A DNA stretch of 64,000 nucleotides from Anaerolineae bacterium (GCA_027494055.1 JAOSJO010000022.1:1-64000), one strand, 5' to 3'. Positions 24,478 through 38,577 are shown, numbered from the stretch's first letter. The notes: generated by a model not told the origin, from the letters alone. Program-made: numbers and translations.

Positions 24478-25452
24478 CTACTGCGACCACGACGTGGGCA
24501 CGCGGTCCCACCGGTGGGCGCGCAGCTTCGCCACCAGGTCGTCAGCGAGCGGTCCGGCGTCGCTGGTCACGATGTTCATCTCGACATGGTGGAGCTTGCG
24601 CATCCCTGGGATGATCGTGCTCACGGTACCGTTCGCCAGGATGAAGCGCAGCGCCATCTCGGCCATGGTCATGCCGTCGGGCACCAGCGGGCGCAGCGCC
24701 TCCACACGGTCCACCGTCGCGTCCAGGTTCTCCGGCACGAAGTAGCTGTTGCGCCAGTCACCCTTAGGCCAGCGCGTCTCTTTGGTCAGGTTGCCGATCA
24801 GGCTGCCCTCGTCGAAGGGGACGCGCGCAATAACGGCGACATCCAGTTCGTCACACACCGGGAAGAGTCCGTCCTCCGGGTTCTGGTCGAAGATGTTGTA
24901 GATCACCTGCACGGCGTCCACGTGGCCGGTGCGCAGCGCCTTGACGACGTTGGCCGGCTCCCACCGGTCCACGCTGATGCCGAACGCCTTGATCTTCCCC
25001 TGCTGCTTGAGGTCCTCGGCGGCGCGCTGCCACTGCTCGTCGTCCGCCCAGGTATCGTCCCAGGTGTGAAGCTGGATCAGATCGACGTGGTCCATGCCCA
25101 GGTTCTTGAGCGTGCGCTCCGTGTACTCGACGATGTGCGCGTAGGGGTAGCAGTCGTCGAGCGCGTACGTCGGCTCGGCCGGCCATTTGGAATTCTTCGG
25201 CGGGACCTTGCTGGCCGTGAACAGAATCTTGTCCGGGTGGGCGCGGACCAACTGCCCCAACAGGCGCTCGCTGTGACCCGCGCCATAGGCCCAGGCGGTA
25301 TCGAAGAAGTTGCAGCCCAACTCGACGGCGCGCTGGAGCGACTGCATCGACTCCGCGTCGTCGGAGCCGGTCCAGCCCCCCATGCCCCACATGCCGTAGC
25401 CAATATCGCTGACGTTCCAGCCGGTACGGCCAAACCTGCGGTAACGCATCAT
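24478..25452 (-). CDS. Aldo/keto reductase
   Basis: MRYRRFGRTGWNVSDIGYGMWGMGGW...FFDTAWAYGAGHSERLLGQL...DHVDLIQLHTWD. Confidence 0.92.
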   Translation of the reverse strand: MMRYRRFGRTGWNVSDIGYGMWGMGGWTGSDDAESMQSLQRAVELGCNFFDTAWAYGAGHSERLLGQLVRAHPDKILFTASKVPPKNSKWPAEPTYALDDCYPYAHIVEYTERTLKNLGMDHVDLIQLHTWDDTWADDEQWQRAAEDLKQQGKIKAFGISVDRWEPANVVKALRTGHVDAVQVIYNIFDQNPEDGLFPVCDELDVAVIARVPFDEGSLIGNLTKETRWPKGDWRNSYFVPENLDATVDRVEALRPLVPDGMTMAEMALRFILANGTVSTIIPGMRKLHHVEMNIVTSDAGPLADDLVAKLRAHRWDRVPTSWSQ

Positions 25453-25579
25453 CTCCCTCCTCGTGTCGCTGTGTCTGTAGGACTATTGTACCGGGTTGTT
25501 GGGCGGCTTGCATGGCGCGCGGCGGCGACCATCGACAGCAGACGCAGACGTGGGGTAAGATGACGCCCGGAGGCGCGGC

Positions 25580-26237
25580 ATGACGCTCGAACGGCTGTGG
25601 TGGGCGCTGGTCCGGTTTGGTTTCCGGCTGCTCTATAACGAGCTGGCCTTCACCTACGACCTGGTAAGCCGGGTCGTCTCGCTCGGCCAGTGGCGCGCGT
25701 GGCAGCGCGCGGCGTTTTCCCTATCTGGACGCCGCGCCCGGCGACATCGTGCTGGAGATTGCGCACGGCACCGGCGACATGCAGCTTGACCTGCGCGCCG
25801 CCGGGGTGCGCACGGTCGGCCTGGACCGGTCGCCGCACATGGGGCGCATCGCGCGGCGCAAGCTGGCGGGGCAGGGCTTCCGTGCGCGGCTGGTGCGCGC
25901 CGACGCGATGGCGCTACCCTTCGGTAACGCGCGCTTCCCCGCCGTCGTGAGCACCTTCCCCACCAACTTCATCGGGCACCCGCGCACGCTGGCGGAGATT
26001 CGCCGCGTGCTTCGCCCCGGCGGGCGGCTGGTGATCGTAATGAACGGGCAGCTTACCGGCGCGGGGCCGGTACCGCGCCTGCTGGAGCTTGCCTACCGCG
26101 TCACCGGGCAGCGCGACCCCTGGCCGGTGGACGGCATCCTGGCGCAGTTCCGCGAGGCCGGGCTGCCGGCCGAGTCCGTGAGCCGCGCGCTGCCGGTTAG
26201 CGCGGTATCGCTGATCGTGGCGCAGCGGGCGGACTGA
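25580..26237 (+). CDS. Class I SAM-dependent methyltransferase (frameshift near 25725)
   Basis: YLDAAPGDIVLEIAHGTGDMQLDLRAAGVRTVGLDRSPHM...LAEIRRVLRPGGRLVIVM. Confidence 0.8.
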
Positions 26238-26448
26238 CGCCGCCAGACCCATTTTCACCCATTTTCATGGAAAATTCGCGCGCCCGTTCGAGCGGCGGCG
26301 TGACGGCGTGGTAAGATAAAGAGGGCCACTGCCGCGAAAAACGATTGTGCCGCGCACGTAATGCGCCTATAATCGTCACGGGGCGCGCCACGTATGACGG
26401 CGTTGTTTCATATGGCATTATCCACCGCGCGAGCCTGAGGAACCTTCG

Positions 26449-29400
26449 TTGAGCAACCTCGATAACTTCATTGGCCGCGTTATCGGCGGGCGCTATGAGA
26501 TCATCAGCCTCCTCGGCAGCGGAGGCATGGCGGAGGTATACAAGGCGCGCCACCTTCAGCTTGACCGGCCCGTCGCCCTGAAGCTGATGCACAGCTTCCT
26601 CGCCACCGACGAGCGGTTCCGCGAGCGCTTCGAGCGCGAGGCGCGCGCCGTCGCCCGCCTGCGCCACCCCAACATCGTCCAGGTCTACGACTTCGACTTC
26701 GCCCCCGAAAACCGCCTGTACTACATGGTCATGGAGTACATCGACGGCCCGACGCTGCGCGAGCGGCTGGACGTGCTGTCGGAACAGGGCAAGCTGCTGC
26801 CGCTCGACGAGGTGATCCACATCGTCACCGATGTGGGCAGGGCGCTGTCTTACGCCTACGCCCGCGAGGGCATGATCCACCGCGACGTGAAGCCCGCCAA
26901 CGTGATGATCGACTCCGACGGGCGCGTGGTGCTCACCGACTTCGGCATCGTCAAGATTGCGGGCGGCGGCACCACGCTCACGGCCAGCGGCGTGATGATG
27001 GGCACGCCGTCGTACATGGCCCCAGAGCAGGGCCTCGGCCAGTCGGGCGATCACCGCGCCGACATCTACTCGCTCGGCGTGATGCTCTACCAGATGGCGA
27101 CCGGCAAGCTGCCCTACGAGGCCGACACGCCGCTCGCGGTCGTGCTCAAACACGTCAACGACCCGCTCCCCCCACCCATCGCCGTGAACCCGTCCATCCC
27201 GCGCGGCCTCGAAGTGGTCATCTACCGCGCGATGGCAAAATCCGCCGAGGAACGCTACCAGAGCGTTGACGACCTGATCGGCGACCTGCACAACCTCGAT
27301 GCGCTCGCCCACGCCGCGCTGCCGGCGCAGCCGGGCGCGCTCCCCGACGAGACGACAAAGTCCGCCGGCCCGGAGACCGCCGTGGACCTCCACACGCCGC
27401 CGCCGGGCGCGCCCATCGTCGCCGAGCCGACCAGGCCGGGCGCGGCCCCGCCGACTGTCGCCGGGCCGGCGCGGACTCAGCGGTCGATCTGGCTCTTCGG
27501 CGCGATTGGCATTGTCGCCATCGTGGTGGTCGCCATCCTCGCGTTCGCGCTGGGCCGTGGCGGCGGCCTCTCTGACGCGGACGCAACCGCAACCGGGCAG
27601 GCCTTCGCCGGCCAGACCGGGACCGCCGTCGCCGACGCCGGGGCGACGCAGGCCGCCGCGACGCAACTGGCGCTCGCCGCGCTGCCGACCGACACCCCGA
27701 CGACCGAACCGCCCTCGGAGACGGTCGCGCCCACACAGACTGAAGCGCCCACGCACACCGACACGGCGACGCCGCCCGAACCGTCACCCACCCCTGGCGC
27801 GACGCACACCGAAGCGCCCGCGCTCACGGACACGCCGGTCCTCGCCGACACGCTCCCGCCCGCCGCTGACGCCGTGACGGCGACTGAGACACCCACGCCG
27901 TCCCCCTCCGACACGCACACCGCCACGGTCACCGAGACGCCCACAGTCACCGACACGCCCACGCCGTCGCGCACCCCCACGCCGGCGACGCCGGTCATCG
28001 AGGTGGTGCGGATGATCGCGGTGCGCAGCGGGCCGGGGTCGCAGTACCCGGTGGTGGCGAACATCGGGACCGACGAGCGCATGGACCTCACCGGCATCAG
28101 CGAGGACGGCGCGTGGTACCAGGTGATTCTCCCCGACGGCGCGCTGGGCTGGCTGTCGGCGTCGGCGCGCGGCATCCTGGTCAACGCCTACGGCGACCTG
28201 AACGTGGTCCCCATCGTCACGCCAACGCTGACGCCGACCGAGACGCCAACAGACACACCCACCGCGACGCACACGCCAAGCGGGACGCCCACCGACACGC
28301 CCACGCCGACGGACACGCCGACCGATACACCGACCGCGACGGACACCCCGTCGGACACGCCCACGCCTTCGGACACGCCGACCGACACGCCCACCGCCAC
28401 GCATACCCCGTCGGACACGCCCACGCCTTCGGACACGCCGACCGACACGCCCACTGCGACGCACACGCCGTCAGACACGCCCACGCCTTCGGACACGCCG
28501 ACCGACACGCCCACTGCGACGCACACGCCGTCAGACACGCCGACCGATACGCCGACCGCCACGCACACGCCATCGGAAACGCCCACGGCAACCGACAGGC
28601 CGACGCTGACGCCAACGGACACGCCGACCAGCACACCCACGGCAACCGATACGCCAACCGCGACGCACACGCCGTCGGACACACCCACGCCGTCCGATAC
28701 CCCGACGCCCACGCCCGACCTGGCGGCCACAGGCGTCCAGCTCACGTTGGAGGCGCTCGCGACCATCCAGGAGGGCACGCTCGCGGCGCTGGCGACCCTG
28801 GCGGCGGCGACCAACACGCCGACCGCGACGCCAACGCCCAACCTCACGGCGACGTACTTCGCGTGTCGCTGGCTGTGGGACATGACGGCGCGGGAGCACG
28901 AGAACCTGGTGTGGGTCCCCACCGAGTGGGGCTTCACGCAGACCTTCGTCTTTGAGAACACGGGCACGTGCGCGTGGCCGGCGGGCACGCGCCTCGTCTA
29001 CATGTCGGGCGCGCAACTGGGCGGCCCCGCTCAGGTCGAAGTGCGCGATCCAGAAGGCGACTGGGCGCGCGCTGATGCGTTGCAGGTCCCGCCCGGCGGG
29101 CAAGGGCGCGTGGTCCTGCCGCTGCGGACCGATACCGAGCAGGGCGACCTGTGGAGCCGGTGGGCGCTGGCGCTCCCCGACGGGCAGCGCGTCGGCCCGC
29201 TGGTGAGCTTCGGCGTCCACGTCTACGACCTCGCCGTCGAGCAGCAGCCGACGGCGACCTCGCGCCCCGCGCTGCCCTCGCTGCTCGACACGCCGACAGC
29301 GCCGCCCGCAGAAGGCCCGGTGGCGATTGTCAATGTCACCGGGACCGCGAACCTGCGGTCGGGGCCGGGCACGGAGTACACCATCGCCGGCGGGGCGGCC

Positions 29401-29973
29401 GGCGGCCAGCGCCTGCCCATCATCGCGCAGGCCAATGACAACAGCAACAGAGTGTGGTATCTTGTCGAGCAGGCCGACGGCGCGCCGGCATGGGTCGCAT
29501 CGTGGATCGTTGTGGTCGAGCCGCCTGACGCCGAGATCGGGCCGGCGGCGACCGTGCCCGCGCCGCCCGTCTGGCAGCCGCCGACACAACCCGCGGCCAC
29601 GCAGCCGGGCGGAACGCAGCCAGGCGGGGCGCAGCCAACCACAACGCCGGGCGGCGGCCAGCAAGGCGAGCCGCTGGGCTTCTACCCGAACATCGGCACG
29701 TGCGCCTACGCGGGCGACGACTACGACTGCCTGGTGAACGTCCACATCTACGGTGGGACGCCGCCCTACACGCTGTGGTACCAGGGACAGCGCTATTACG
29801 GCGCTTCGCCACTAGAGATTTCAGTGCGCTGGCGGCGGTGCGACATTGCATTCTTCGAGATCAGGGTCCACGATGAGAGCGGCATCCCTGAAAATGACAA
29901 GATACAATCCTTCTCGATTGACCCCGCCACCTACGCCGACCGCTTCCCTGGCGGCCTTTGCCAGTTGCCGTAG
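26449..29973 (+). CDS. Transmembrane Ser/Thr protein kinase (STPK-1) with TM helix, SH3-like domains, Thr/Pro repeat stalk, NBR1-Ig-like domain and C-terminal Cys domain
   Basis: Kinase motifs [52 protein letters not shown] stalk; [34 protein letters not shown]...VWYLV. Confidence 0.93.
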   Translation: MSNLDNFIGRVIGGRYEIISLLGSGGMAEVYKARHLQLDRPVALKLMHSFLATDERFRERFEREARAVARLRHPNIVQVYDFDFAPENRLYYMVMEYIDGPTLRERLDVLSEQGKLLPLDEVIHIVTDVGRALSYAYAREGMIHRDVKPANVMIDSDGRVVLTDFGIVKIAGGGTTLTASGVMMGTPSYMAPEQGLGQSGDHRADIYSLGVMLYQMATGKLPYEADTPLAVVLKHVNDPLPPPIAVNPSIPRGLEVVIYRAMAKSAEERYQSVDDLIGDLHNLDALAHAALPAQPGALPDETTKSAGPETAVDLHTPPPGAPIVAEPTRPGAAPPTVAGPARTQRSIWLFGAIGIVAIVVVAILAFALGRGGGLSDADATATGQAFAGQTGTAVADAGATQAAATQLALAALPTDTPTTEPPSETVAPTQTEAPTHTDTATPPEPSPTPGATHTEAPALTDTPVLADTLPPAADAVTATETPTPSPSDTHTATVTETPTVTDTPTPSRTPTPATPVIEVVRMIAVRSGPGSQYPVVANIGTDERMDLTGISEDGAWYQVILPDGALGWLSASARGILVNAYGDLNVVPIVTPTLTPTETPTDTPTATHTPSGTPTDTPTPTDTPTDTPTATDTPSDTPTPSDTPTDTPTATHTPSDTPTPSDTPTDTPTATHTPSDTPTPSDTPTDTPTATHTPSDTPTDTPTATHTPSETPTATDRPTLTPTDTPTSTPTATDTPTATHTPSDTPTPSDTPTPTPDLAATGVQLTLEALATIQEGTLAALATLAAATNTPTATPTPNLTATYFACRWLWDMTAREHENLVWVPTEWGFTQTFVFENTGTCAWPAGTRLVYMSGAQLGGPAQVEVRDPEGDWARADALQVPPGGQGRVVLPLRTDTEQGDLWSRWALALPDGQRVGPLVSFGVHVYDLAVEQQPTATSRPALPSLLDTPTAPPAEGPVAIVNVTGTANLRSGPGTEYTIAGGAAGGQRLPIIAQANDNSNRVWYLVEQADGAPAWVASWIVVVEPPDAEIGPAATVPAPPVWQPPTQPAATQPGGTQPGGAQPTTTPGGGQQGEPLGFYPNIGTCAYAGDDYDCLVNVHIYGGTPPYTLWYQGQRYYGASPLEISVRWRRCDIAFFEIRVHDESGIPENDKIQSFSIDPATYADRFPGGLCQLP
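28321..28560 (+). repeat. 60-bp tandem repeat (about 3.5 copies) within the STPK-1 stalk
   Basis: Units starting at 28321, 28381, 28441 and 28501 share ACCGACACGCCCAC(Y)GC(S)ACGCAYACSCCGTCRGACACGCCCACGCCTTCGGACACGCCG. Confidence 0.9.
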
Positions 29974-30028
29974 CGCGGCGCTTGGCGCACGACGAGAGAT
30001 CGCAACCGAGCGAAACTGAGGGGACATC

Positions 30029-32001
<1,973 letters not shown>

Positions 32002-32054
32002 GACGCCGCTGCGCCGTCGTGTAAGTCTCGAAGTCGTGACATTGAGCAGGTATC

Positions 32055-35000
32055 GTGCCAGAAGATCGCACAGGGCGTTTCCTCGGTAAATACGAGATCA
32101 TTGAGCGCCTGGGGCGGGGGGGAATGGCGGAGGTCTTGCGCGCCTACCACCCCGCCCTGGACCGTTTTGTCGCCATCAAGTTGCTGCACCCCTTTCTGGC
32201 CGACGACCCCGATTTCAAGCGGCGCTTCGAGGGTGAGGCGCAGAACATCGCCAAGCTGCGCCATCCCAACATCGTCCAGGTGTACGACTTCGAGTTCGAC
32301 GAGGCGAACGAGTCGTACTACATGGTGATGGAACTCATCAACGGCCCGACGCTCAAGGACATGCTGTTCGACATGGCGAGCGCAGGCAGGCGGCTGCCGC
32401 TGGAGGAGTCGCTGCGCATCTGCCGTGACATCGGCCAGGCGCTCGCCTACGCGCACGCGCGCGACATGATCCACCGCGACGTGAAGCCGGCCAACATCAT
32501 GCACGATGTCGAGAACCGCCGCTACGTCCTGACCGACTTCGGCATCGCCAAGATCGTCACCGGCTCGCACGGCACCGCCACCACCGGCCTGCTCGGCACG
32601 CCGGCGTACATGTCGCCAGAGCAGGCGCTGGGCGAACCCGGCGACGAGCGCTCCGATCTCTACTCCCTGGGGGTGATCCTCTACCAGCTCTGCACCGGTC
32701 GCCTGCCCTACGACGCTGAGACGCCGCTGGCGATTGTGCTCAAACACGTCAACGACCCCATCCCCAACCCGCGCGACCTCAACCCGGACCTGCCCGAAAG
32801 CGTCGAGAAGATCATCTGCCGCGCCATGGCGAAGCTCCCCGAAGAGCGCTACCAGAGCGCGCAGGACATGGTCAACCACCTGGAAGACCTGGACCGCGCC
32901 GCCCGGATGCCCGTCCCGACCGACACGGCGCTGTCGAGCCGCGACGACACCATCCAGGTTGTGACGGGCAGCACGCCCGTCCTCCCTGAGGCCAGCATCC
33001 CCGCCGCGCGGCGGCGTCCCTGGGTGGGCCTCGGCGCGCTGGCGTTGATCGCGCTGCTGGCGCTGGTGGGCGTCGCCGTCGTGCCCAGCTTGCTCAACGG
33101 CGGCAGCCCCACGCCCGCGACGCCGCCAACCGCCACGCCGGCCACCCCCACGCCCGACCTGACCGGCACCGCCGACCGCGTGACGCTCAACGCCCTGGTC
33201 AACGCCTTCGCCACGCAGACCGTCGCCGCCTCGGAGACCCTGGCCGCCGAGACGGCGCTCGCGCTGACCGTCACCGACACGCCGACCGTCACGCCAACCG
33301 AGACGCCGACCCCGTCACCGACCGCGTTGCCGACGGCGACCAGCACGCCCACCCTCACCGTCACGCCCTCGCCCACCCGGACCGGCACGCCGGCGGCGAC
33401 CGCAACCCCCACCGCGATTCCCGCCGCCGCGGTGCTCGACCATCCGGAGGCGGTGTTGGGCGTGGCCTTCAGCCCGGACGGGGCGCGCGTGGCGACCGCA
33501 GGGGCCGACGGCCTGCTGCGGCTGTGGGAGGTCGAGACCGGCGCGCGCGTGCGCGTCTTCCGGGGGCACGAGGGCGCGGTCAACGCGGTCGCGTTCAGCC
33601 CGGTCGCGCGGCAGATCGCCTCGGCGGGCGCGGATGGCACGGTGCGCCTGTGGGACGAGCAGTCCGGCGCGCTATTGGCGACCCTCCAGGGCCATGAGGG
33701 AGCCGTGAACCGGATCGCCTTCAACCTGTACGCCACCCGCCTCGCCTCGGCGGGCGCGGACGGCGTGGTGCGCCTGTGGGATGGGGTCATGCTCCAGTCT
33801 GGGACGGGGCCGAGCGTCACCGAAGACACCGAGTTCAACCCCCTGATCGCCGTGCTCGAAGGGCACGAGGGGCGGATCACGGACATCGCCTTCAGCCCCG
33901 ACGGCACGATGCTGGCCTCGGCGGGCGCGGACGGCGCGATCCGCCTATGGGACGCGGTCACAGGGGCGCGGGCGCGCGTCATCGAGGCCCACGACGGGGC
34001 GGTGAACGACATCGCGTTCAGCCCGCCTGAGGGCAGCGTCCTCGCCTCCGCCGGGGAGGACGGCGCGATCCGCCTGTGGGACGGGCTGACGGGCGAGCCG
34101 CTGGCCGAGTTCCCCGCGCTCGACCGCGCCGTCGCGCGGCTGGCGTACAACCCCACCGGCAGCATGATCGGCTCTGTGGGCGCGGATGGCGCGGTGCGGC
34201 TGTGGAACGCGACGACCGGCGAGCAGTTGGCGCTGCTGGAGCGCCACGGCGGCCCGGTCGTGCGGCTCGCGTTCAGCCCGGACGACATCCGGCTGGCCTC
34301 CGGCGGCGCAGACGGGTCGCTCCACCTGTGGAGCCGGCAGACCAACCAGTGGCTCGCGACGTTCGGCCGGCACACCGCCGAAGTGACCGCGCTGGCCTTC
34401 TCGCAGAACAGCATGTGGGTCGCGTCAGCCAGCGCCGACGGCACCGCGCGGATCTGGCCCGTGCCCGACGCGCGCCCGGTCATCATCCAGCCCACGCGCG
34501 CGCCGTCGCCCACGCCGACGTCGGCCTTCACGCCCACGCCCAACATGACGGCCACCGTCGCCGCGTGCGTCTACGACTATGAGCTGGTCGCGCGCGATTA
34601 CGACCCGTCATACGAGCTATTCGAAGGCCAGTTCTACATCCCGATCCGCGCGCCGTTCACCGCTTCGCTCACACTCCGCAACACCGGCGAGTGCGACTGG
34701 GAACGCTACACGGAATTGGTGTTCGGCGAGGGCGAGCCGTTCAACGCCCCGGAGTCGGTGCTCATCCCGACCATCGTGCGCGTCGGCGAGGAATACACGT
34801 TCACCATCGCGATGCAGGCCCCGCCGCGCAACCGCCCGCACACCGGCACGTGGATACTGCGCACGCCGGCGGGCTTCCAGGTGGGCGCGCCGCTCGAAAT
34901 CACGATCTACGCCTACTACGTCAGCGACGCCGGCAGCGCGGTCACGCCGCCGCCCCCTGAGGGCGAGCCAGAGAACACGCCCGGCGGCCCGCTCCAGTTC

Positions 35001-35285
35001 TCGTTCTACATCCCCGGCTGCCAGTACGCCGGCGGCGACTTCGTCTGCAACGCCCACGTGAACCCCTCCGGCGGCGCGCCGCCCTACACCGTCGCCAGCA
35101 ACATGAGCGCGCCGGCGACGAGCGCGCCCTACGTCGTGCAGTTGCGCGGGCGGCGCTGCGAGTCGTTTGCGTACACCATCACCGTCACGGATAGCGCGGG
35201 CGGCGTGGCGCGGCAGGAGTTGTGGTTCGACGTGGCCGGCTATGCGGTGGCCTTCCCCGGCGGCGCGTGCAACGTGGGGGACTGA
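32055..35285 (+). CDS. Transmembrane Ser/Thr protein kinase (STPK-3) with about 8 WD40 repeats, NBR1-Ig-like domain and C-terminal Cys domain
   Basis: [36 protein letters not shown]; repeated (V/I)xxxAFSPDGxxLASAGADGxxRLWD units; TLRNTGECDWERYTELVFGEG. Confidence 0.94.
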   Translation: MPEDRTGRFLGKYEIIERLGRGGMAEVLRAYHPALDRFVAIKLLHPFLADDPDFKRRFEGEAQNIAKLRHPNIVQVYDFEFDEANESYYMVMELINGPTLKDMLFDMASAGRRLPLEESLRICRDIGQALAYAHARDMIHRDVKPANIMHDVENRRYVLTDFGIAKIVTGSHGTATTGLLGTPAYMSPEQALGEPGDERSDLYSLGVILYQLCTGRLPYDAETPLAIVLKHVNDPIPNPRDLNPDLPESVEKIICRAMAKLPEERYQSAQDMVNHLEDLDRAARMPVPTDTALSSRDDTIQVVTGSTPVLPEASIPAARRRPWVGLGALALIALLALVGVAVVPSLLNGGSPTPATPPTATPATPTPDLTGTADRVTLNALVNAFATQTVAASETLAAETALALTVTDTPTVTPTETPTPSPTALPTATSTPTLTVTPSPTRTGTPAATATPTAIPAAAVLDHPEAVLGVAFSPDGARVATAGADGLLRLWEVETGARVRVFRGHEGAVNAVAFSPVARQIASAGADGTVRLWDEQSGALLATLQGHEGAVNRIAFNLYATRLASAGADGVVRLWDGVMLQSGTGPSVTEDTEFNPLIAVLEGHEGRITDIAFSPDGTMLASAGADGAIRLWDAVTGARARVIEAHDGAVNDIAFSPPEGSVLASAGEDGAIRLWDGLTGEPLAEFPALDRAVARLAYNPTGSMIGSVGADGAVRLWNATTGEQLALLERHGGPVVRLAFSPDDIRLASGGADGSLHLWSRQTNQWLATFGRHTAEVTALAFSQNSMWVASASADGTARIWPVPDARPVIIQPTRAPSPTPTSAFTPTPNMTATVAACVYDYELVARDYDPSYELFEGQFYIPIRAPFTASLTLRNTGECDWERYTELVFGEGEPFNAPESVLIPTIVRVGEEYTFTIAMQAPPRNRPHTGTWILRTPAGFQVGAPLEITIYAYYVSDAGSAVTPPPPEGEPENTPGGPLQFSFYIPGCQYAGGDFVCNAHVNPSGGAPPYTVASNMSAPATSAPYVVQLRGRRCESFAYTITVTDSAGGVARQELWFDVAGYAVAFPGGACNVGD

Positions 35286-35303
35286 GCGCCGCGCCCCGCC
35301 CGC

Positions 35304-37084
35304 CTACGCGCCCCCCGGCGCGACCTCAATCGCCTTGAGCACCAGTATCCAACCGGCGCGCATCCGCGCTTCGTCGTAGACCTCCATCGCGGGCGTGTCC
35401 GGCTCCGTATAGAGGAAGACCTGGATCGTGTACGTGCCCGGCGCGAGGTCCGGCGGCAACGCCAGCGGGCGCGGGTCGGCGAAGGCGGTCTCCGGCGTCA
35501 GCGGCCCCCGGTACGCGAACGGGCCGTCGTTCCGCGCGACCACACGGTCGGACCGGTCCACCAGGTGAACCGCAACTTCATAGTCAACCTCCGGCGCGCT
35601 GAGCACGGCCCAGTTGAGGGTGAGGTCCACCGTCGCGCCGGGCGTGTAGACCGCTTCGGGCAGTTCGTAGCGCATCAGCAGGTGGGGGGCGAAGTGGAAC
35701 GCCTCGTGCGGGTTGGGCGGCGGCGCAAAGAGGAACCCGCCGACCTCGAACGCCGAGACGATCCGCCGGTCGCGGCGCGTTTCCTTGAGGTACAGCGCGG
35801 TAAACGCGCTGATCTGCGTGGGCCACTCCGTCACCAGCCACACGCGCTCGTGGCCGTCGGTGGCGGCGCGCACAGCCTCCTCAAACGCGAGGCTCGGCGG
35901 CGGCATGGGCATCGCGTAGACCGAGGCCGGCTCTGGCGCGCCGGGCCAGCGGTGCAGGAAGTAGTACCGGAACGGCAGCGTGAACAGGTGCTCGCCCTGG
36001 TGGATGAGCACCGGCTCGCCGGGCTGATAGTGCTGCGCCATCTCCTGCACGAACGCGCGCCACGGGAACTTGTCCGGCAGCAGCGGGTGGCGCGCCGCCG
36101 GCCCGGTGAGCACGATCAGCGCGGCCAGCGCGACAGCCAGCGGCAGGCGCAGCCGCGCCAGCCCCGCCCCGACCAGCAGCGCCACGCCCGGCGCGATGAG
36201 GAAGATGTTGCGCGGCGTGTAGGCGGGGAAGGCCACGTTGAGCGCCAGCGTCAGCGCAGCGGGGAGGGCAGCCCACAGCGCCGCCAGCCAGACCCCGCCG
36301 CGCGCCGCGCGGCCCCGCATCGCGAGCAGCGCCCACGCCGCCAGCACGCCGAACAGCAGCCATTGCCCCCGCTGAGCAGCGTCGCGAGCGATTTGACCTC
36401 GGCGAGAGTCGTGGGGAGCGCCTGCGCCAGCCCGCCGGGACGGGCGCGGGTCTGCCACAGGAGGATGGGCAGCCAGGGCAGGAAGAACGCGCCAGCCGCG
36501 CACGCCGGGAAGAGCCAGGCCGCGAGCCGCCGCCGCCGCGTCAGCAGCAGGTGGGCGGCCTGCGTCAGCGGCGCGAGCACGCCGAAGTAGTGCGTGTAGA
36601 GCAACGCCGCCGTCACGCCGATGTAGAGCCAGCGCCTGGCGCGCGGTGTTGCGCCGCAGCCAGCGCGCGTAAGCGTACATTGAGGCCGTCGCCAGCAGCG
36701 CCATGAGCATGTACATCCGCGCCTCGCGCGCGCGTAGTACGCGACGAAGCTCGACGCGCCGAACACCAGCGCCGCCGCCACGCCCGCGCGCGCCGAGAGC
36801 CGGTCGGCCCCAAGCCGGTAGAGCAGCGCCATGCACAGCGCCGCCATCAGCGTGGAGGGCAGGCGCGCGGCCAGCTCCGAGTCGCCGGCGGCGTCAACCC
36901 AGAAGTCGAGCAGCAGGAAGTAGAGCGGGGGGTGTACGTCGTTGACGACGCGCGCCAGCGCGCCGCCGGGCGTGGCCGGCTCAACCGCCCACAGGCTCCA
37001 CGCCTCGTCGAGCCACAGGCTGTCGCGGGTCAGCCGGGTCGCGAACCACGCCGTCACACCCAAGATGACGACCAGCGCAAGCAC
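35304..37084 (-). CDS. GT39/ArnT-like glycosyltransferase membrane protein (frameshifts near 36370, 36640 and 36735)
   Basis: SLWLDEAWSLWAVEPATPGGALARVVNDVHPPLYFLLLDFWVDAAGDSELAARLPS is typical of GT39-like (PMT_2) proteins. Confidence 0.8.
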
Positions 37085-37212
37085 CGGCCAGAGCCGGGCG
37101 CGCCGGCGAATCGCCGGTAGCTTCCCGGAAGCTGCGGGCTTCTGGGAAGCTACAAAACAGGCCTGCCATTTTCAAGAGAAGGTGTGTATCAGCAGCGGCG
37201 CGGCGGCGGCGC

Positions 37213-37949
37213 TCAGTCCATGTCCCGGTCGTCCGGCGCCTCACCGTTGTTGTCGAGCGGGTCCAAATCGGCGGTGTCGTCGTCCCGACCCGCGTCCTCA
37301 TCGACATCGACCACGCCGCCCCAGGGCGACTCGCCAAGCGCGGCCTCGTGCTCGGCGACGACTTCGGTGTCGGTCTCGACATTCTCGACAGCCGCGAAGA
37401 TTTGCTCATCGAGCGGGATGTCAGCGTCTTCCTCGACGCCCGGTTCGGCGTCCACCGGTTCGGCGTCCGCCGTTTCGGAGGCCGCCGCTCGGCGGCCTCT
37501 GCGGCGGCAAAGGGCGCCATCTCCTCGAAGACCGGTGGAATCTCGCCGCCCTTCATGGTGATGGTCCCCTGGATGAACGCGCCTTCCTCGGTCGAGATCG
37601 AACTGGCTTCGATGTCGCCCCAGACGCGCCCGGTGCGGAGCAGTTGCACGCGCTGCCCGCTGACGTTGCCGCGCACCGCGCCGGCGATGGTCACGTTGTT
37701 GCCAGCGACGATGTCGGCGGTGATGCGGGCGTTTTCGCCGACGAGCGCGTTACCGTCAAGCTCAAGGCTGCCCTCGAAGGTGCCTTCGAGCCGCACGCTG
37801 CCGGGGGTGTAGAGGTCGCCGCGCATGAGCGATCCGGGGCCAAGCACCGTCTCAAACGAGACGGATTCGGGCGGCGGCGGGGGGAGTTCGGTAGGACGGC
37901 GCTCCTCGTCTTCGCCTTGTGCGTGCTTGCTGCGTCCGAAAAGACCCAT
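37213..37949 (-). CDS. Bactofilin (polymer-forming cytoskeletal protein) with acidic C-terminal tail (frameshift near 37500)
   Basis: GPGSLMRGDLYTPGSVRLEGTFEGSLELDGNALVGENARITADIVAGNNVTIAGAVRGNVSGQRVQLLRTGRVWGDIEASSISTEEGAFIQGTITM. Confidence 0.87.
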
Positions 37950-38091
37950 TTCCCGCATTACTCCTGTGATTTCCAGATGGTGCGCCGTGAATATACTCAG
38001 GTTCACGTGCGCTGTCAATTGGCTTTTGGCGCGCGGATTCCGGTTTGTGGTAGAATGCCCCCTGACCCTCCCGGCTTCCAGGAGAAGATGC

Positions 38092-38577
38092 GTGACCGAA
38101 GCGCCGCCCGCTGCCCCGCAACCTGACCCGACCGTCAGGCGACGATACGCGCGTGAGGCCCATCGCCAGATTTGGGCGCCAATGATCCTGGCGGCCTGTG
38201 GGCTGGCGCTGTTCCTGGTCATCCTCGTGATCGTGTTCAACCGGGGGCTGGAGCGCCAGTTTTCCATCGTCAGCGATGTGATGCTGGTGTGTTTTACGCT
38301 GCTGCCGTGCATCGTCGGCGCGCTCGTGCTGTTTTTGCTCATGGCCTTCGCGGCCTTCGGCGTCTACGCCGCCAACGGGCGCGTGCCGCACCTGTTCGCG
38401 CGGGCGCGACGCGGCCTTGACGCGGCGCTCGGCAAGGTGAACCGCGCCGCCGGCGTGGCCGCGAAGCCGGTCGTCGGGCTGAACGCGCGCCTGACGTATT
38501 GGGGGCGCTACTTCGACCGGATTACGGCCCCATTCACGGCGACTTCTGCCAACAAGGAGAGCGACTCTGATGAGTGA
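38092..38577 (+). CDS. Hypothetical membrane protein (2 TM helices)
   Basis: GTG start; IWAPMILAACGLALFLVILVIVF and LPCIVGALVLFLLMAFAAFGVYA. Confidence 0.6.
   Translation: MTEAPPAAPQPDPTVRRRYAREAHRQIWAPMILAACGLALFLVILVIVFNRGLERQFSIVSDVMLVCFTLLPCIVGALVLFLLMAFAAFGVYAANGRVPHLFARARRGLDAALGKVNRAAGVAAKPVVGLNARLTYWGRYFDRITAPFTATSANKESDSDE

Noticed and set aside
28321-28560. CRISPR-like phased repeat
   Set aside because: Repeats are contiguous and coding, without unique spacers; no cas genes in the window.
28188-28988. [17 protein letters not shown] repeat protein on the minus strand
   Set aside because: Simply the antisense translation of the 60-bp Thr/Pro repeat.
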